Source: Patiria miniata (lineage: Eukaryota; Echinodermata; Asteroidea; Valvatida; Asterinidae). From it: DNA of 64,000 nucleotides. Of this stretch, positions 24,401-31,184 are shown one piece after another. The DNA lies in NCBI RefSeq assembly GCF_015706575.1, contig NW_024037055.1, forward strand, positions 11,756,262 to 11,820,261, written 5' to 3'. The notes under the pieces are model-generated. The model had not been told where the DNA came from. It saw only the letters and a program-made list of their open reading frames with translations, and did no database searches. The position numbers were made by a program, and so were the translations under genes. Every line of letters starts with the position of its first letter. Within the stretch, counting starts at the first letter, position 1.

Positions 24401-26563
24401 CCCCCCCCCCCCCCGGCCCTTTAAGGGTTAATTGTATATTCTTTTAGGTATATTTGTATATTCAGATCATAATATGATGCAAATGCTTTGTAAGATGGAA
24501 CTTGAGGGCAGAATACTTTAAAAATGCCCAGTTTCTAAAGTGGGGTTCATTTAAACATTTTTGAAATTTTGCAATAAAGTGTTTTTTTTCACGTTTCACA
24601 GTTATTGTATACATTAAAGTATACCATTTTGATGTTGCCTTGTAATGATCCTAAGTAGTAAAGCTCAGTACACACTTCATGCAAATGCAAAGCCAATGTG
24701 CTCAACTTTGCGATTTTGCCGAGCAAAACATTAGTATGACATCACATTGGCGTTCCCTTTTGCAGTGAGTATGAATCAGCCTTCATATATTTTTTTTCCT
24801 TCAGGGATACTATTGTCAAGATGAGGCTGACTTTGAAGCCTGGTGCAGAGACATACAACAGGTACATGTACATGTATAAACATACAGTCATTGTCATCAG
24901 TGCGAGAACATTCAACACTTTTGAAGGTGGGAGGGTCAAAGCGCGGGGGTGGGGGGGGGGGGAATAAACCTCATTCGTCGATAGGGCACGCCCTTTTCCA
25001 TGAGTACACTATTGTGTGACCTACCAACAGTGGGGGGGGGGGGGGGTGCCATTCCCCCTTTGGATAAAGTGGGGGAGGGAGAATCAGCGGCTTTTCACAA
25101 AAACATAAACACTAAGCAAACAATAAGATTTGTAATGATCAGTTATGTAAAACTTTAATAAGGAACTTAAACAGGTTGCTTTATTTTTTTTAAAGATTGA
25201 ATATATCATCTAAAGCCATCTTACTTTATAAATTTACTTCATACCTTGCAGGATATGTTGACATCTTCTAATGAGCTAACCATCAACACATTTCACATCC
25301 AGGATTATTTTTATTTGCAGGTAATAAAGGAGCAGGATTTAAGTCCAATGTTTGAGTTGACTGAGGAACGACCATCCCATTGGCCACCATTTGACCCTGG
25401 CCAATCCAGTATGGACACCAGCTTTGGTATGTCATTATGTAGTTTGTTTATTCAAACAAGAAGCAAATCAATATTGCATCTAATTGTTGTGAAAACATTC
25501 CTATGACATGAAACTAAGTCGTCCACTGTTTACCTTGTGAAATGAGTCACTCTTCTGACAAGCATTAATTTAATTGTTCTCATATGTTCTTTGAGATGGT
25601 TTATTCATTTATTCTTTTGAAAATCATCAAATTTTGTTTTTGTTGTTGCATGACAACTACTATTAATTTTTGCGACCTTTAGGAGGTACATAAATGATTA
25701 TTTTATTTTTGATGGATTTCATGTACTCTGAAAAGCCATTGGGAATTGTGCAATCAAAATTGAGCTGTTAGATACATGTATTTAATGGGAAGCTGCAGTT
25801 CCCAGCTAAATTACTTATAAACATATTTTGTTTGCTGCTGTCTAGTGGTTGTTCATTTAACTGACCCGTTTTTTAATCAAGTTTTCCCCCTTAAATCAGT
25901 ACAGATTTAAATAGATTTACATTTTGTGGTGAATGTCAGTAACACCGTATCAAAAAATGAATGGCTATTACAAGATTGTTTTTTAAAAAAAGCTTTAGAA
26001 AATGTCAATAATTCCTGGCCAGTTACCACCAGAAAATAATTTAATTGCTTATCTTGGTGATTTGATTTGATTTTAAAATAATAACTGTTGTACATCAGTA
26101 TTCAGTGATTCCAAACAGTCATTCAAACTCATTGAGCATTTACTCCACAAATGAGATCTTCAAATTCAAATAGTTTTACCACATAGATTACATTCTTTCA
26201 ATTTCGTCAAAGCAAGGGGCAAGAAGTACATCAAAAATTCACTAATCCATTGGCAAACATCGATAGTTGAAAAATTAATGAAAGGGATATTTCCAAATAA
26301 GAAAAACATTATGTACACTTTGATAACTTAGTTGCACCAAGCTGTAATAGTCGAGTGTTTCGAGTAAATGATGATGGAAAAGCAAAGACAGGTTATGGCC
26401 AGCTTTGGTATGTTATTCAAAATTGGTTTATATCAAATGGATGATAACATCCAAGTTAATTATCCTTGAAAAGAATGTGCACTAAATTGTCTTTTCAGAA
26501 ATAAGAGATGAGGTAGAGGAGGACCCTACGTATGATTCTGATGAGGAGTTTGAGCTTTTGTAA
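494..26563 (+). CDS. ATG4: ATG4 cysteine protease, 3' exons (partial gene)
   Basis: ATG4 cuts the C-terminus of ATG8/LC3 proteins to prime and recycle them in autophagy, in the cytosol. Five coding exons join in frame: 494-787, 12464-12606, 24805-24861, 25321-25426 and 26499-26563, with AG acceptors and GT donors throughout. The first ends in the ATG4 signature SLGVIGGKPNHAHYFIGFVG. The second starts with ELIYLDPHTTQP, which holds the catalytic Asp and His (D-P-H), and continues to LDPSIAL. The third gives YYCQDEADFEAWC, the fourth MFELTEERPSHWPPF, and the fifth an acidic tail ending EEFELL-stop, which resembles the C-terminal LC3-interacting FEIL motif of vertebrate ATG4A/B. PSHWPPF points to the A/B branch, closest to ATG4A. 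The N-terminal half with the catalytic Cys lies left of the window. The 11.7- and 12.2-kb introns are full of transposons. Family identity is very secure; A versus B is less so. Confidence 0.95.
1031..1207. mobile_element. MITE, AAGCCCGGTTCATAC family, copy 1
   Basis: A 177-bp element with inverted ends: it starts AAGCCCGGTTCATACTTC and ends with the complement (GAGTATGAACTGGGCTT). The interior repeats CGAAT/ATTCG words and contains CGACGTCAC. It is homologous to 44505-44675 and, more weakly, 24661-24783. It has no coding capacity. Confidence 0.8.
1307..3177. mobile_element. TTAA-flanked MITE (AGCTATAGTCCATCATTTG family) holding a second element
   Basis: The left end reads AGGTAGCGTCCATCATTTG and the right end is the complement of AGCTACAGTCCATCATTTG. 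They are flanked by TTGA on the left and TTAA on the right. The outer parts match the 492-bp copy at 39739-40230. The excess length is explained by another inverted-repeat element inserted at about 1640-2962. Confidence 0.75.
1640..2962. mobile_element. Inverted-repeat element with GTACTCGTACTCGG arms, nested
   Basis: The left arm (1640-1850) and right arm (2860-2962) are inverted copies: TACTTTTTTCCGAACACTTAG and, on the other strand, TATTTTTTTTCGAAGTACTG. Each is followed by CCGAG and runs of alternating GTACTCG / CGAGTAC words. The arms are themselves rich in small palindromes. No convincing gene lies between them; the open frames look accidental. Confidence 0.65.
3184..5190. other. ATG4 intron, no gene seen
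   Basis: This intron DNA has only short frames that resemble no protein I know. Two segments near 3940-3975 and 4225-4260 contain similar GTCACC-GGATATACA words in different contexts and may be remnants of an old repeat. I support nothing else here. Confidence 0.4.
5196..5290 (+). pseudogene. LINE reverse-transcriptase remnant
   Basis: One frame reads VKYLGITLDQSLTGENIAN, the KxLGxxLDxxL motif that follows the palm domain in LINE reverse transcriptases. Upstream and downstream are not readable as RT, so this is a short relic next to a larger LINE. Confidence 0.4.
5399..6286 (+). CDS. LINE ORF1 protein, L1-ORF1-like nucleic-acid chaperone
   Basis: A 295-residue open frame starting at an ATG in good context (ACCATGAC) and beginning MTDKDPATKAP. 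The N-terminus is basic and disordered (RSRGKPSSKK). A heptad-rich coiled coil follows at roughly residues 45-145 (KLSIIDDKLDKVLASITNIE and onward). Then comes an RRM-like fold (NNVVIHSIPE, EIDRAHRTG, RQFILKNAAKHLK) and a C-terminal segment with IFITDDVTPKVRAQRKQL. This layout is that of L1-type ORF1 (transposase-22-like) proteins, which trimerise and coat the element RNA. I infer RNA binding from the family. The frame is intact, unlike ORF2 downstream. Confidence 0.85.
   Translation: MTDKDPATKAPRSRGKPSSKKDLPSPNDSDQDGGCVASCVCSDKLSIIDDKLDKVLASITNIESRLSSLELKHQQTHQQVSSNATDIAKLKTSVTFVQESHDAIKTLINTKTEYNLQIIRNLEDKIDDIHNRSHHNNVVIHSIPERSEAGSESCEDFVHELLTSHLKLQGADEIEIDRAHRTGPPPGTGSAAALGSPRPRPIHCRLLPYSDRQFILKNAAKHLKNNKFKGNNIFITDDVTPKVRAQRKQLREMHLRRIQREEWVYFAYIPWSVPAMIRYKIQDGPFRSFRLEGDA
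6497..9389 (+). pseudogene. LINE ORF2, AP-endonuclease and reverse transcriptase, frameshifted
   Basis: ORF2 nicks target DNA and reverse-transcribes the element RNA. The apurinic-type endonuclease (6590-7260) keeps its landmarks: LHFNARSLRKN, GISETWL, the metal-binding GDYNIN and the DVTDHLP histidine. The reverse transcriptase follows: GKAPGFDGLSSSVIK, NYRPISVLCTFSKLFEKL, FLDLSKAFDTVNHDIL, GVPQGSVLGPLLFLLYINDI and the catalytic FADDTSLLY. Beyond it are KFLGVTIDENLTW and the C-terminal HVYNTRS and YWNSLDG blocks. Reading it requires frame changes near 7555, 8160 and 9047. The RT motifs suggest the CR1/L2/Rex group. It is not functional as it stands. Confidence 0.9.
9815..10585 (+). mobile_element. 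Second LINE, 3' fragment
   Basis: Broken frames read FLYRHANCLNERSRKTLCSS, then a degraded tail resembling the RT C-terminus (ARMQYIFLYRNS, MEFTSQQHQIFQQSS). An A/T-rich 3' region ends in AATAATAAATAATTAAA near 10585. The order fits the last 150 codons and 3' UTR of a LINE different from the one immediately upstream. Confidence 0.6.
11290..11337. repeat. Perfect 18-bp hairpin, 12-base loop
   Basis: ATAGACATGGCTTGAAAT at 11290-11307 is followed, after a 12-base loop, by its exact complement at 11320-11337. It lies deep in an ATG4 intron, far from splice sites, and no larger terminal repeat surrounds it. Confidence 0.8.
12281..12352 (+). repeat. Short dispersed repeat with TGTGTGAATTGACTC and CACGCCAAA
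   Basis: The block contains TGTGAATTGACTC, GTGTGACACACGCC and TTGGTGGGTCTGCAT. It matches 62034-62097 at most positions despite a 50-kb separation. The GGCGTGTGACACACGCC part is self-complementary. Function unknown; probably a transposon or satellite fragment. Confidence 0.7.
12607..13196. other. ATG4 intron with short direct repeats
   Basis: AGCCTCAATCCTGCAAA recurs near 12872 and 12920, with a looser copy near 13172. GGTGTGGATCCAGG at 12721-12734, followed by poly-T, looks like the end of a hAT-type MITE. No gene is visible. Confidence 0.45.
13197..13420. mobile_element. tRNA-derived SINE, fold-back copy
   Basis: On the minus strand the head reads GCTCGGTGGTCGAGTGGTAC (A box) and GGTTCGAGTCCCACC (B box), a tRNA-like promoter with an over-sized anticodon loop. 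On the plus strand the right half carries the SINE tail TTTTTTCCAACTTTCACTC and GAGGTAACACACTGAG, also seen at 27250-27290. The halves meet in an 18-bp near-palindrome (13306-13323 against 13334-13351), so head and tail face opposite ways. Confidence 0.75.
13430..14385 (+). repeat. TGACGTCA-rich dispersed repeat, copy 1
   Basis: A roughly 0.95-kb block starting near TTTCTTCCAAACGGTTTACAG and ending near TGTTTGTAACTCAACAAA. It is homologous along most of its length to 46168-47543, where the same landmarks occur in the same order (TATGCCGTGAGAAAC, GGGCGCCCCCTAGCGG, GACCGGAAGTTAC). It contains CRE-like TGACGTCA words and no gene. Confidence 0.75.
14486..15006 (+). mobile_element. MITE, TTAAAGGGAATATAC family, intact copy 1
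   Basis: A 521-bp element with ends TTAAAGGGAATATACATC and GTTGTATATTCCCTTTAA. A subterminal hairpin pairs GTCTGGTTCCCTGAC with GTCAGGGAACCAGTC, and a central palindrome CTGATCGGCCGATCAG sits at 14820-14835. Related copies lie at 39672-40686 (opposite orientation, interrupted) and 55160-55679. No coding sequence. Confidence 0.85.
15030..15565 (+). repeat. 141-bp tandem array built around TGACGTCA
   Basis: About 3.7 diverged units start near 15045, 15187, 15328 and 15443. Each contains CATGTGACGTCAC, then GCATATTTTGAAGGCC, TATATCTACAGAA and TTGGTATGTACC. The third unit is shortened. The array ends at an ATT microsatellite (15566-15588). Confidence 0.8.
15566..16060 (-). mobile_element. LINE 3' end with (AAT)n tail
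   Basis: Read on the minus strand, the sequence ends GCAGCCTTCTGGCTG-like hairpin, then TTTCAAATTTTTAATAAACC and an (AAT)n tract at 15566-15588. An RT-less 3' UTR ending in a trinucleotide tail is typical of CR1/L2/Rex LINEs. The distal boundary near 16060 is uncertain because the AAACAAAC-rich part is low complexity. Confidence 0.5.
16061..16519. other. ATG4 intron, unassigned
   Basis: Short frames occur on both strands here but overlap each other and resemble no family, so I see no gene. The stretch separates a LINE tail from a palindromic element. Confidence 0.35.
16520..16972. mobile_element. Fold-back element with hammerhead-like arms
   Basis: Two arms of about 110-120 bp (16520-16640 and 16862-16972) are nearly exact inverted copies around a unique 220-bp centre. 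Each arm carries CTGAGGA, a self-pairing GACTAGT-GAA-ACTAGTC stem, then GAAACGT (16888-16918 on the plus strand, 16574-16604 on the minus). That order is the hammerhead core CUGANGA-stem II-GAAA. A matching stem I and cleavage site were not confirmed. Confidence 0.75.
17030..17134 (+). repeat. Left half of a dispersed repeat split by the ISL2EU element
   Basis: GAGATCTTGTCCATCGAGTG through ACATAGCCAATAATATTCATG matches the first part of 24056-24435. The match resumes at 23143 on the other side of the 6-kb transposon. Confidence 0.8.
17247..18815 (+). pseudogene. SWIM zinc finger / YqaJ nuclease gene of ISL2EU element
   Basis: Exon 1 (17247-17367) starts MEVNTKLG and contains WVDDVRKWPFLTDEG; its GT donor joins in phase to an AG acceptor before 17665. 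Exon 2 gives IQDYFLNHLACES and a SWIM-type zinc-binding motif, CDCMANQGKCCSHTAGVLY. After a frame break near 18140, the YqaJ-family nuclease region follows: NAATRHGHKCNSLARN, GLVVHPAEQWLGASLDGI, and the catalytic-type DNTILEMKCPTSKK. Another break near 18685 precedes a readable C-terminus (ADEHVIEMKIEMRLDHLK). SWIM plus YqaJ is the usual second protein of ISL2EU elements; it is presumed to act as a nuclease in transposition. The copy is broken. Confidence 0.82.
21810..22080. repeat. GTTGAGACAACTCGACC minisatellite, two opposing halves
   Basis: The left half (21815-21912) repeats GTTGAGACAACTCGACC on the plus strand; the right half (21975-22078) repeats the complement, GTTGTCTCAACGGTCGAG. The whole can fold back on itself. 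A single similar word occurs at 9787-9810. Confidence 0.85.
22125..22440. repeat. GGTCCCAAGTCAACTC minisatellite, two opposing halves
   Basis: 22128-22225 repeats TCAACTCGGTCCCAAG; 22338-22436 repeats the complementary GGGACCGAGTTGACCTG. A unique 110-bp spacer lies between. It has the same head-to-head design as its neighbour, with a different unit. Confidence 0.85.
23143..23440 (+). repeat. Right half of the split dispersed repeat
   Basis: Landmarks ATTATTCATATGCATGAAT, CTTTGTGTACACTATG, ATTTTTTCGCTGC and AGATGCGCAAG match 24165-24435 in order. It ends in a poly-C run (23399-23412) followed by TTAGGGTTAATTGT, as the other copy does. Confidence 0.8.
23441..24055. other. ATG4 intron, unassigned
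   Basis: A/T-rich intron sequence with AATAAATAAATGAATAAATA low complexity near 23732-23752. Nothing else recognised. Confidence 0.35.
24056..24435 (+). repeat. Uninterrupted copy of the repeat split by ISL2EU
   Basis: Runs from AGATCTTGGTCATCGAGGGA through ACTTCATGACTATAGGTCAG to a poly-C tract. The bases CATGACTATAGGTCAG span the junction at which the paralogous copy received the 6-kb transposon, so this is an empty-site reference. Confidence 0.8.
24661..24783. mobile_element. MITE, AAGCCCGGTTCATAC family, decayed copy
   Basis: Ends AAGCTCAGTACACACTTCAT and GTGAGTATGAATCAGCCTT are degenerate inverted repeats matching 1031-1207 and 44505-44675. It sits only 21 bp upstream of the 57-bp ATG4 exon at 24805, next to its polypyrimidine tract. 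Confidence 0.6.
24862..25320 (+). other. ATG4 intron with an alternative in-frame acceptor
   Basis: G-runs at 24952-24962 and 25032-25046. TTGCAG at 25246-25251 is a plausible acceptor; using it would extend the next exon by 69 bp (23 codons, DMLTSSNELTI...) without breaking the frame. ATG4A-like alignment favours the later acceptor at 25320. Confidence 0.5.
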
Positions 26564-27175
26564 GCAACAGGAGAAGTGCCTTGCAAAGTCTTTTCACAGT
26601 GCTAATGTCTTCAACATCCCAACAATGGGAAGCTCTTGACAACCGTAACCTGTGATGCACTACTACATCCCTCATTAAATGGTTATTGCTGACAGAAACC
26701 ATGAGATACATACTAGATCACACGTTTGAAAAGAACTGGCTTTGGATTTATTTGGTCTTAATCCGTTTTTGAGACTTTGTTTAGCATTCCTTAATAATGT
26801 GTTAAGAGCAGGCAGCAAACAAGTGTGCAAAATCTTTGTACTTGTATTATCAAGAGGCATTAATTCCTATGTAAACTGGTGATGTTTAGGCTCTCCCTCC
26901 CACAATCCTGCACAATCCTGTTATTGCGCAATTTGATTTATTGCTTCAAGCTTTTGGTGTTTATGACTGCTAAGCCTCAACCACCCATCTCAACCCCCCC
27001 CCCCCCCCCCCCCCCGATTATCTTGGGATTTTAACACCCAAGTTACTCCCCATCAAAAATCCTGCATCTACCACTGACTGTATATGGGTGAATAAGACAT
27101 AAATGCATTACATTTTTGTATTCCATGAATGTAAGAATAATTTGTTCCTGTGTTATTCATACTTAAAACTATTAA
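26564..27175. other. ATG4 3' UTR and downstream region
   Basis: Begins right after the ATG4 stop. I see no clear AATAAA signal. A 22-base C run (26996-27015) and poor-complexity flanks occupy the rest; no further gene. Confidence 0.4.
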
Positions 27176-27316
27176 GCTCGGTGGTCGAATGGCAAGACGT
27201 CTGCACTAGAAAGCAGGAGGTCGTGGGTTTGGGTCCAACCGGAGTGATTTTTTCCAACGTTCACTCGGGAGGTAGCACACTGAGTATATTTATACGTCGG
27301 TAAAGGGCAAGACCTT
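27176..27316 (+). mobile_element. tRNA-derived SINE, direct copy
   Basis: Head CTCGGTGGTCGAATGGCA with B-box-like GGGTTTGGGTCCAAC, then tail TTTTTTCCAACGTTCACTC and GAGGTAGCACACTGAG. It is the same family as 13197-13420 but with head and tail in one orientation, so it shows the normal layout. Confidence 0.75.
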
Positions 27317-27711
27317 ATATTGAAAACTATTTCTGTGATGCCACACTATTGTTTAAACTGTAGATTATATTGCATATCTATATATAGACAAATCTACAGT
27401 TGACAAATCACGATTCTACAGCAACTTATCACTTTCAATATGGCTTGGTAAATACTAATATTTTCGTTAAGGATAATACACGCGGAGCGCACCGCTCGTG
27501 GGTGAATGCCGCGCTACCGTGTGTATTAACCTACTTAACACCCTCCAAGAATTCCTCATTATTGCTTGAACGAAGGCCTTTGTACATCTTCAGTGTTGAA
27601 TTTGATAAAATGGGAAAATCAATTTTGTTTATTTATGAGAAAAGAACAATGACGTCACATCATTGTTATTATTTAGTGAATATCATTTAAAAGAACGGCA
27701 GTCGTCAAGCT
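27317..27711. other. Intergenic, unassigned
   Basis: Contains TAACACCCTCC at 27537-27547, complementary to GGAGGGTGTTA at 27972-27982, so the SINE between them may have inserted in an old inverted-repeat element. No gene seen. Confidence 0.3.
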
Positions 27712-27800
27712 GCCACAGTAGCCTAATGGTAAACGAGATGAGCTATGGATGCAATGGTCCCTGGTTTGAATCCTGCTATGTCTATTATCCAGCGACCATT
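27712..27800 (+). mobile_element. tRNA-like SINE, second type
   Basis: CAGTAGCCTAATGGTAAACG (A box) and GGTTTGAATCCTGC (B box) are correctly spaced, followed by a T-rich tract at 27799. The head differs from the CTCGGTGGTCGA family. Confidence 0.6.
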
Positions 27801-28059
27801 TTTTTTTAAATGAAGGGAAAAAGGAGAACGAAAATATAAGTGTCTTGCTGTGATTCTGTAAAATTACTGAATTATACATAAGTGGCTACGCCATTCGTCA
27901 GATGCCGAATGGCGCGCCGTGCTCCATTCGTGCAAAATAATGACGAGGAAAAAACAAGTATGACGTCACAGGAGGGTGTTAATATTTAAGACAACACCTA
28001 GCACTGGATTAACGATCTCAGGCAGATAATATGACCTTTAATATCAAATGACTTAATAT

Positions 28060-28270
28060 AATTGAAGTGCTTTTATGGTGCTTTCCATTGTATCAACAAT
28101 CTCAAAGCCCTTTACAATTATTCCCCCAGTCATCAGGCCACGAGACCACTCGGCTGAAATTCATTCATCTGTCCTCACAGGTACCCATTCATACTCCTGT
28201 GTGGAGAGAGGCAATTGCACACCATCATACTGGAGTCATACACCTTAACCACGGGACCATGGCGTTTTGT
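28060..28270 (-). mobile_element. SINE-like repeat, antisense
   Basis: TCTCAAAGCCCTTTACAATT, GTACCCATTCATACTCCTGT and CACCTTAACCACGGGACCAT are the reverse of a SINE body with a decayed tRNA-like head, a pattern I know from marine invertebrate genomes. Boundaries are approximate. Confidence 0.45.
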
Positions 28271-28851
28271 TCCATAATGTCCTCCAAGCTTAATTCCAAA
28301 TTATAAGACATACCATTTTCTCAAAGATGATCATTACAATCTTGAAAACATTTCCATTAAGTTTTCAAATGTGGTAAACATTTGTTCAAGAATTCTATAC
28401 ATTATACTTGGTGAATGTTGGAGCATCCATGATAGTTCTCTTGTACAGACGCATAGTAGAAGATGGATGACTGGTTGTTTAGCAGATCACCTGCTGTCTT
28501 TGTTGCTACTGGCGTGAAGCTACAGAGTCTCAAAGCAAGCCGGCCAGCTTTGTCACAGATGCCGCCACACGTCGTCTGTTGGTTTTGCAAGGGGCCCGGG
28601 GATGCAAGTAGAACACTTTGAGGATGTTGATGGGTGACTGATATACTCCTCATAATTATAATCTCAGAATACATTTATCAGTCATCTCAAGATTTTCATA
28701 GGCATCCACAACTTTTGAGATAAAATAAAAAGACTATCGTGATCATTTAGAACTTCTTTTCGTAGTAGTTGCGATGTCCTTAAATTTAAATTCACGGCCG
28801 TTTGTAAGGGACAACACCAAGAACATTGTTCTCCATTGTCTAATCATTTCT
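28271..28851. other. Intergenic, one unassigned frame
   Basis: A minus-strand frame at 28402-28674 (90 codons, with SVLLASPGPLQNQQTTCGG) has protein-like composition. I cannot tie it to a family, see no convincing splice context, and do not call it a gene. Confidence 0.3.
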
Positions 28852-29212
28852 AGGCGCGGATCCAACCCCCCCCCCCAGCTCTGTCCAAAAAAAAAATTAT
28901 CATACACATTTTTAAAATATAAGTCGGAACCCCCCCCCCCCCCCCTGCTGTGACACCCAAATAAAATTATACTGGTATAATGTCCGCCTGTTCAAAATAC
29001 GGTACCCATTCTGTAATCTAGTGTTAATAATCGTCGAATTTGAACAGTGCCCCTATTGAAAGAATATGGTACCAGCCCCCCCCCCCCCCCCCCCCCCCCC
29101 CCAGTTTTTTATTTTACGGAGGCCAAGTGCCTGGAGAAAAAACCTGTGTACATTTTCAGATTTTTTTGGCTGATGAACCCCCCCCCTGCGAAAATTCCTG
29201 GATCCGCCCCTG
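28852..29212. mobile_element. hAT-type MITE with CAGGGGCGGATCCAGG end
   Basis: The right terminus, read on the minus strand, is CAGGGGCGGATCCAGGAATT; the left has AGGCGCGGATCCAACC. Inside are long C runs (28867, 28930, 29077-29102) and GTACCAG, GGAGGCCAAGTG words shared with the other poly-C/G elements here. Confidence 0.7.
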
Positions 29213-29563
29213 ATTTCACAATTTGCAGTGTAGTGTAGATTGTATAAGCAATAGTTGTATACTTAACTCATCCCTAAGTAAGTTAACTTTAGTGTACATG
29301 TAGTTGATTAAAATGCGTGATATACCAGTGCGAGACTGTGGCACATTCTTGGGTTATACTTTCTACACGAGTTTAAATTAAAACCATAACTAGGAAATTA
29401 TGAGAAAAGGCATTTGATTACTGAATGTTAAAAAGTCACTTAAAAATACATGTACTATTACGAGCTTCCTTTTCGGAACTCAATGCATAACTTCAATCTC
29501 AGTTATAACACTCTAAACCATTACCATTACATAATGTTTATAAATGATGCGCGATAAATTTGT

Positions 29564-30564
29564 TTAGGAGTACATCATTGCGCGAAGATGCAAACCACTT
29601 TTGCAACTTGAGCACTTGCATTGCAGAATGTAACGATACACAGCGTACACTCTCTCGTTGTTTCTGCATCGAAGACGAACGGCCTTCATGGCAGATGTTC
29701 CGTCTTGGCAGCTTATGCACCGATATTGGAACGGATGTCTCAAGACACTTCTGAAGCCAATCACTGGGTCTGCTGAAGACGTGCCTTCACAGAAGCCAGC
29801 ACACCGTGACATCAACACAACCTGAGACAACGAAGAAGCCAGTTTATTATCCACTAACACTAGTACACAAATAGTTGTTACGCATTAGAAACGGCTGAAC
29901 GTTACATATAATATTGTTTTCCCGGCCAATTTCCGAATTTTTCTGATCAGTTTCATTATTGGCCATTCAATTTCGCGTGATTTTGACACATCGGATCAAA
30001 TTGGGTTTACTTTATTGTTAGGGCATTCAATTTCAAGTTTTGTTCCTAATGTTTGTTTTCTTTTTGGGGGGCATTCTATTTGGTGCTTTCAAGACTTTAT
30101 TTGCAGCATTCTTACATTAATCTTTTGGTCTGAAAACCAGACTAGTCACCGCCCCGCTGTTCGCGAGCACGGTGCTGTATACAGACACATACAACGTCAA
30201 CCAGTTTATCGTACATTGAAAACGACAGGGAAAACGTATTCGTACTCCGTCGTGTCTGATGTAAACAACCAGGTTTTTTTTCGTTTTTTCTCGGGAACGG
30301 TAAGACATTAGGTTGTTTTCCTTTCCACAAGATGTTTGAAAAAGTATATAAGTAGACAATCCAAAACATGACATTTTCGGGGATTTCAGGACCCACCATC
30401 GGGCCTACCTTTTCGCTGCAATGTTTCTTTGGATGCCGGATGGTTTCTACGTTAAAATATCTTGTGCACATTCCGTTGTCTTCGAAAGCTGTCGCTGCTG
30501 AAACAAAGAAACTTAACGCCAGTAGAAAGTTCAATGCAAAGCATAATTGCTGACATCCCGCCAT
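29564..30564 (-). CDS. NDP: Norrin (Norrie disease protein) orthologue, secreted cystine-knot ligand
   Basis: Norrin is a secreted CTCK cystine-knot ligand that activates Wnt/beta-catenin signalling through Frizzled-4 and LRP5/6. Two exons: 30564-30409 and 29821-29564, joined by a GTAGGC donor and a TTGTCTCAG acceptor, phase 0, giving 137 residues. The start ATG has good context (GTCATGG) and an in-frame stop just upstream. Residues 1-26 are a signal peptide (LNFLLALSFFVSAATA). The mature part has ten Cys: 33, 49, 59, 63 (CAGFC), 87, 90, 104, 120, 122, 125 (CKCSSC). Family landmarks are VVLMSRCAGFC, VIGFRSVLRHPF, AVRLRCRNN and YRYILQC. The intron falls after the Lys of CSEK, where I recall the human NDP intron after codon 58. 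One vertebrate Cys is Ser here (CISC for CHCC). Downstream gene ATG4 is convergent. Confidence 0.95.
29912..30130 (-). mobile_element. Fragment of TAGGTTTTCCCGG element in the NDP intron
   Basis: TTTTCCCGGCCAATTTCCGA and the next 200 bp match the complement of the right end of the element at 42547-44030. The match fades near 30130. It lies wholly inside the 587-bp NDP intron, upstream (in gene sense) of the acceptor. Confidence 0.75.
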
Positions 30565-31184
30565 GACAGTTTTTCAATGTAGCGTACATTTACCAGTAGT
30601 TGTTTCTGCTCATTGGCGAGTGTGAGCGTTATCCCGTTTCATATCATTTAGTTGAGCTGTGCGATCACATCTTTCACGGTTTCCAACCTCGTCCACAAAT
30701 AAACCTTGTGATTTTCTTGATCAATAAATATGCGCCCCACAGCGGCTGCCACTTAGTTCATTATGTGGACTTTTTAAGAGCTTATGCGCACAAGCAATTA
30801 TCATCGTGATGCTTGGAACAGGTGGATTCACTTTTTAAAACTGGGAAACCTGAATGGAGATGTGATATGCACCCAGGATGGTATTACCAACCTTTATACT
30901 GTGCTACAATCGAAATTTCCCGCATGATTAATGTCACAACCTATTTCAAGTCGTTACACTATGATGTCTTCCAGTACTATAGCAACTATTTTTTTAAAAC
31001 CCCAACTGGGCTATATTTTGATCTTTTATAAGAAAGAATGGCAAAAAGAAATGGGAAATATGGAAGAATGGGCAATCGGGAGGATCGCCGGAGGGTAAAA
31101 CACTGCGGGAGTATGAACCGAGAGGTCAAATGTAATAAGGGGAATTCAAAATAAAGACACAATCCTCAAGGAAAGGTCAAGCTA

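Noticed and set aside
27183..27250. Possible tRNA gene, second copy
   Set aside because: Same SINE head, with further mutations in the B box.
28402..28674. 90-codon minus-strand frame with Cys and Ser-rich sequence
   Set aside because: No recognisable family, no convincing splice signals, and it lies among repeats; left unassigned.
30142..30408. Read-through of NDP exon 1 to a 140-residue open frame
   Set aside because: The frame beyond 30409 crosses a GTAGGC donor and loses all norrin similarity, while splicing to 29821 restores it exactly.
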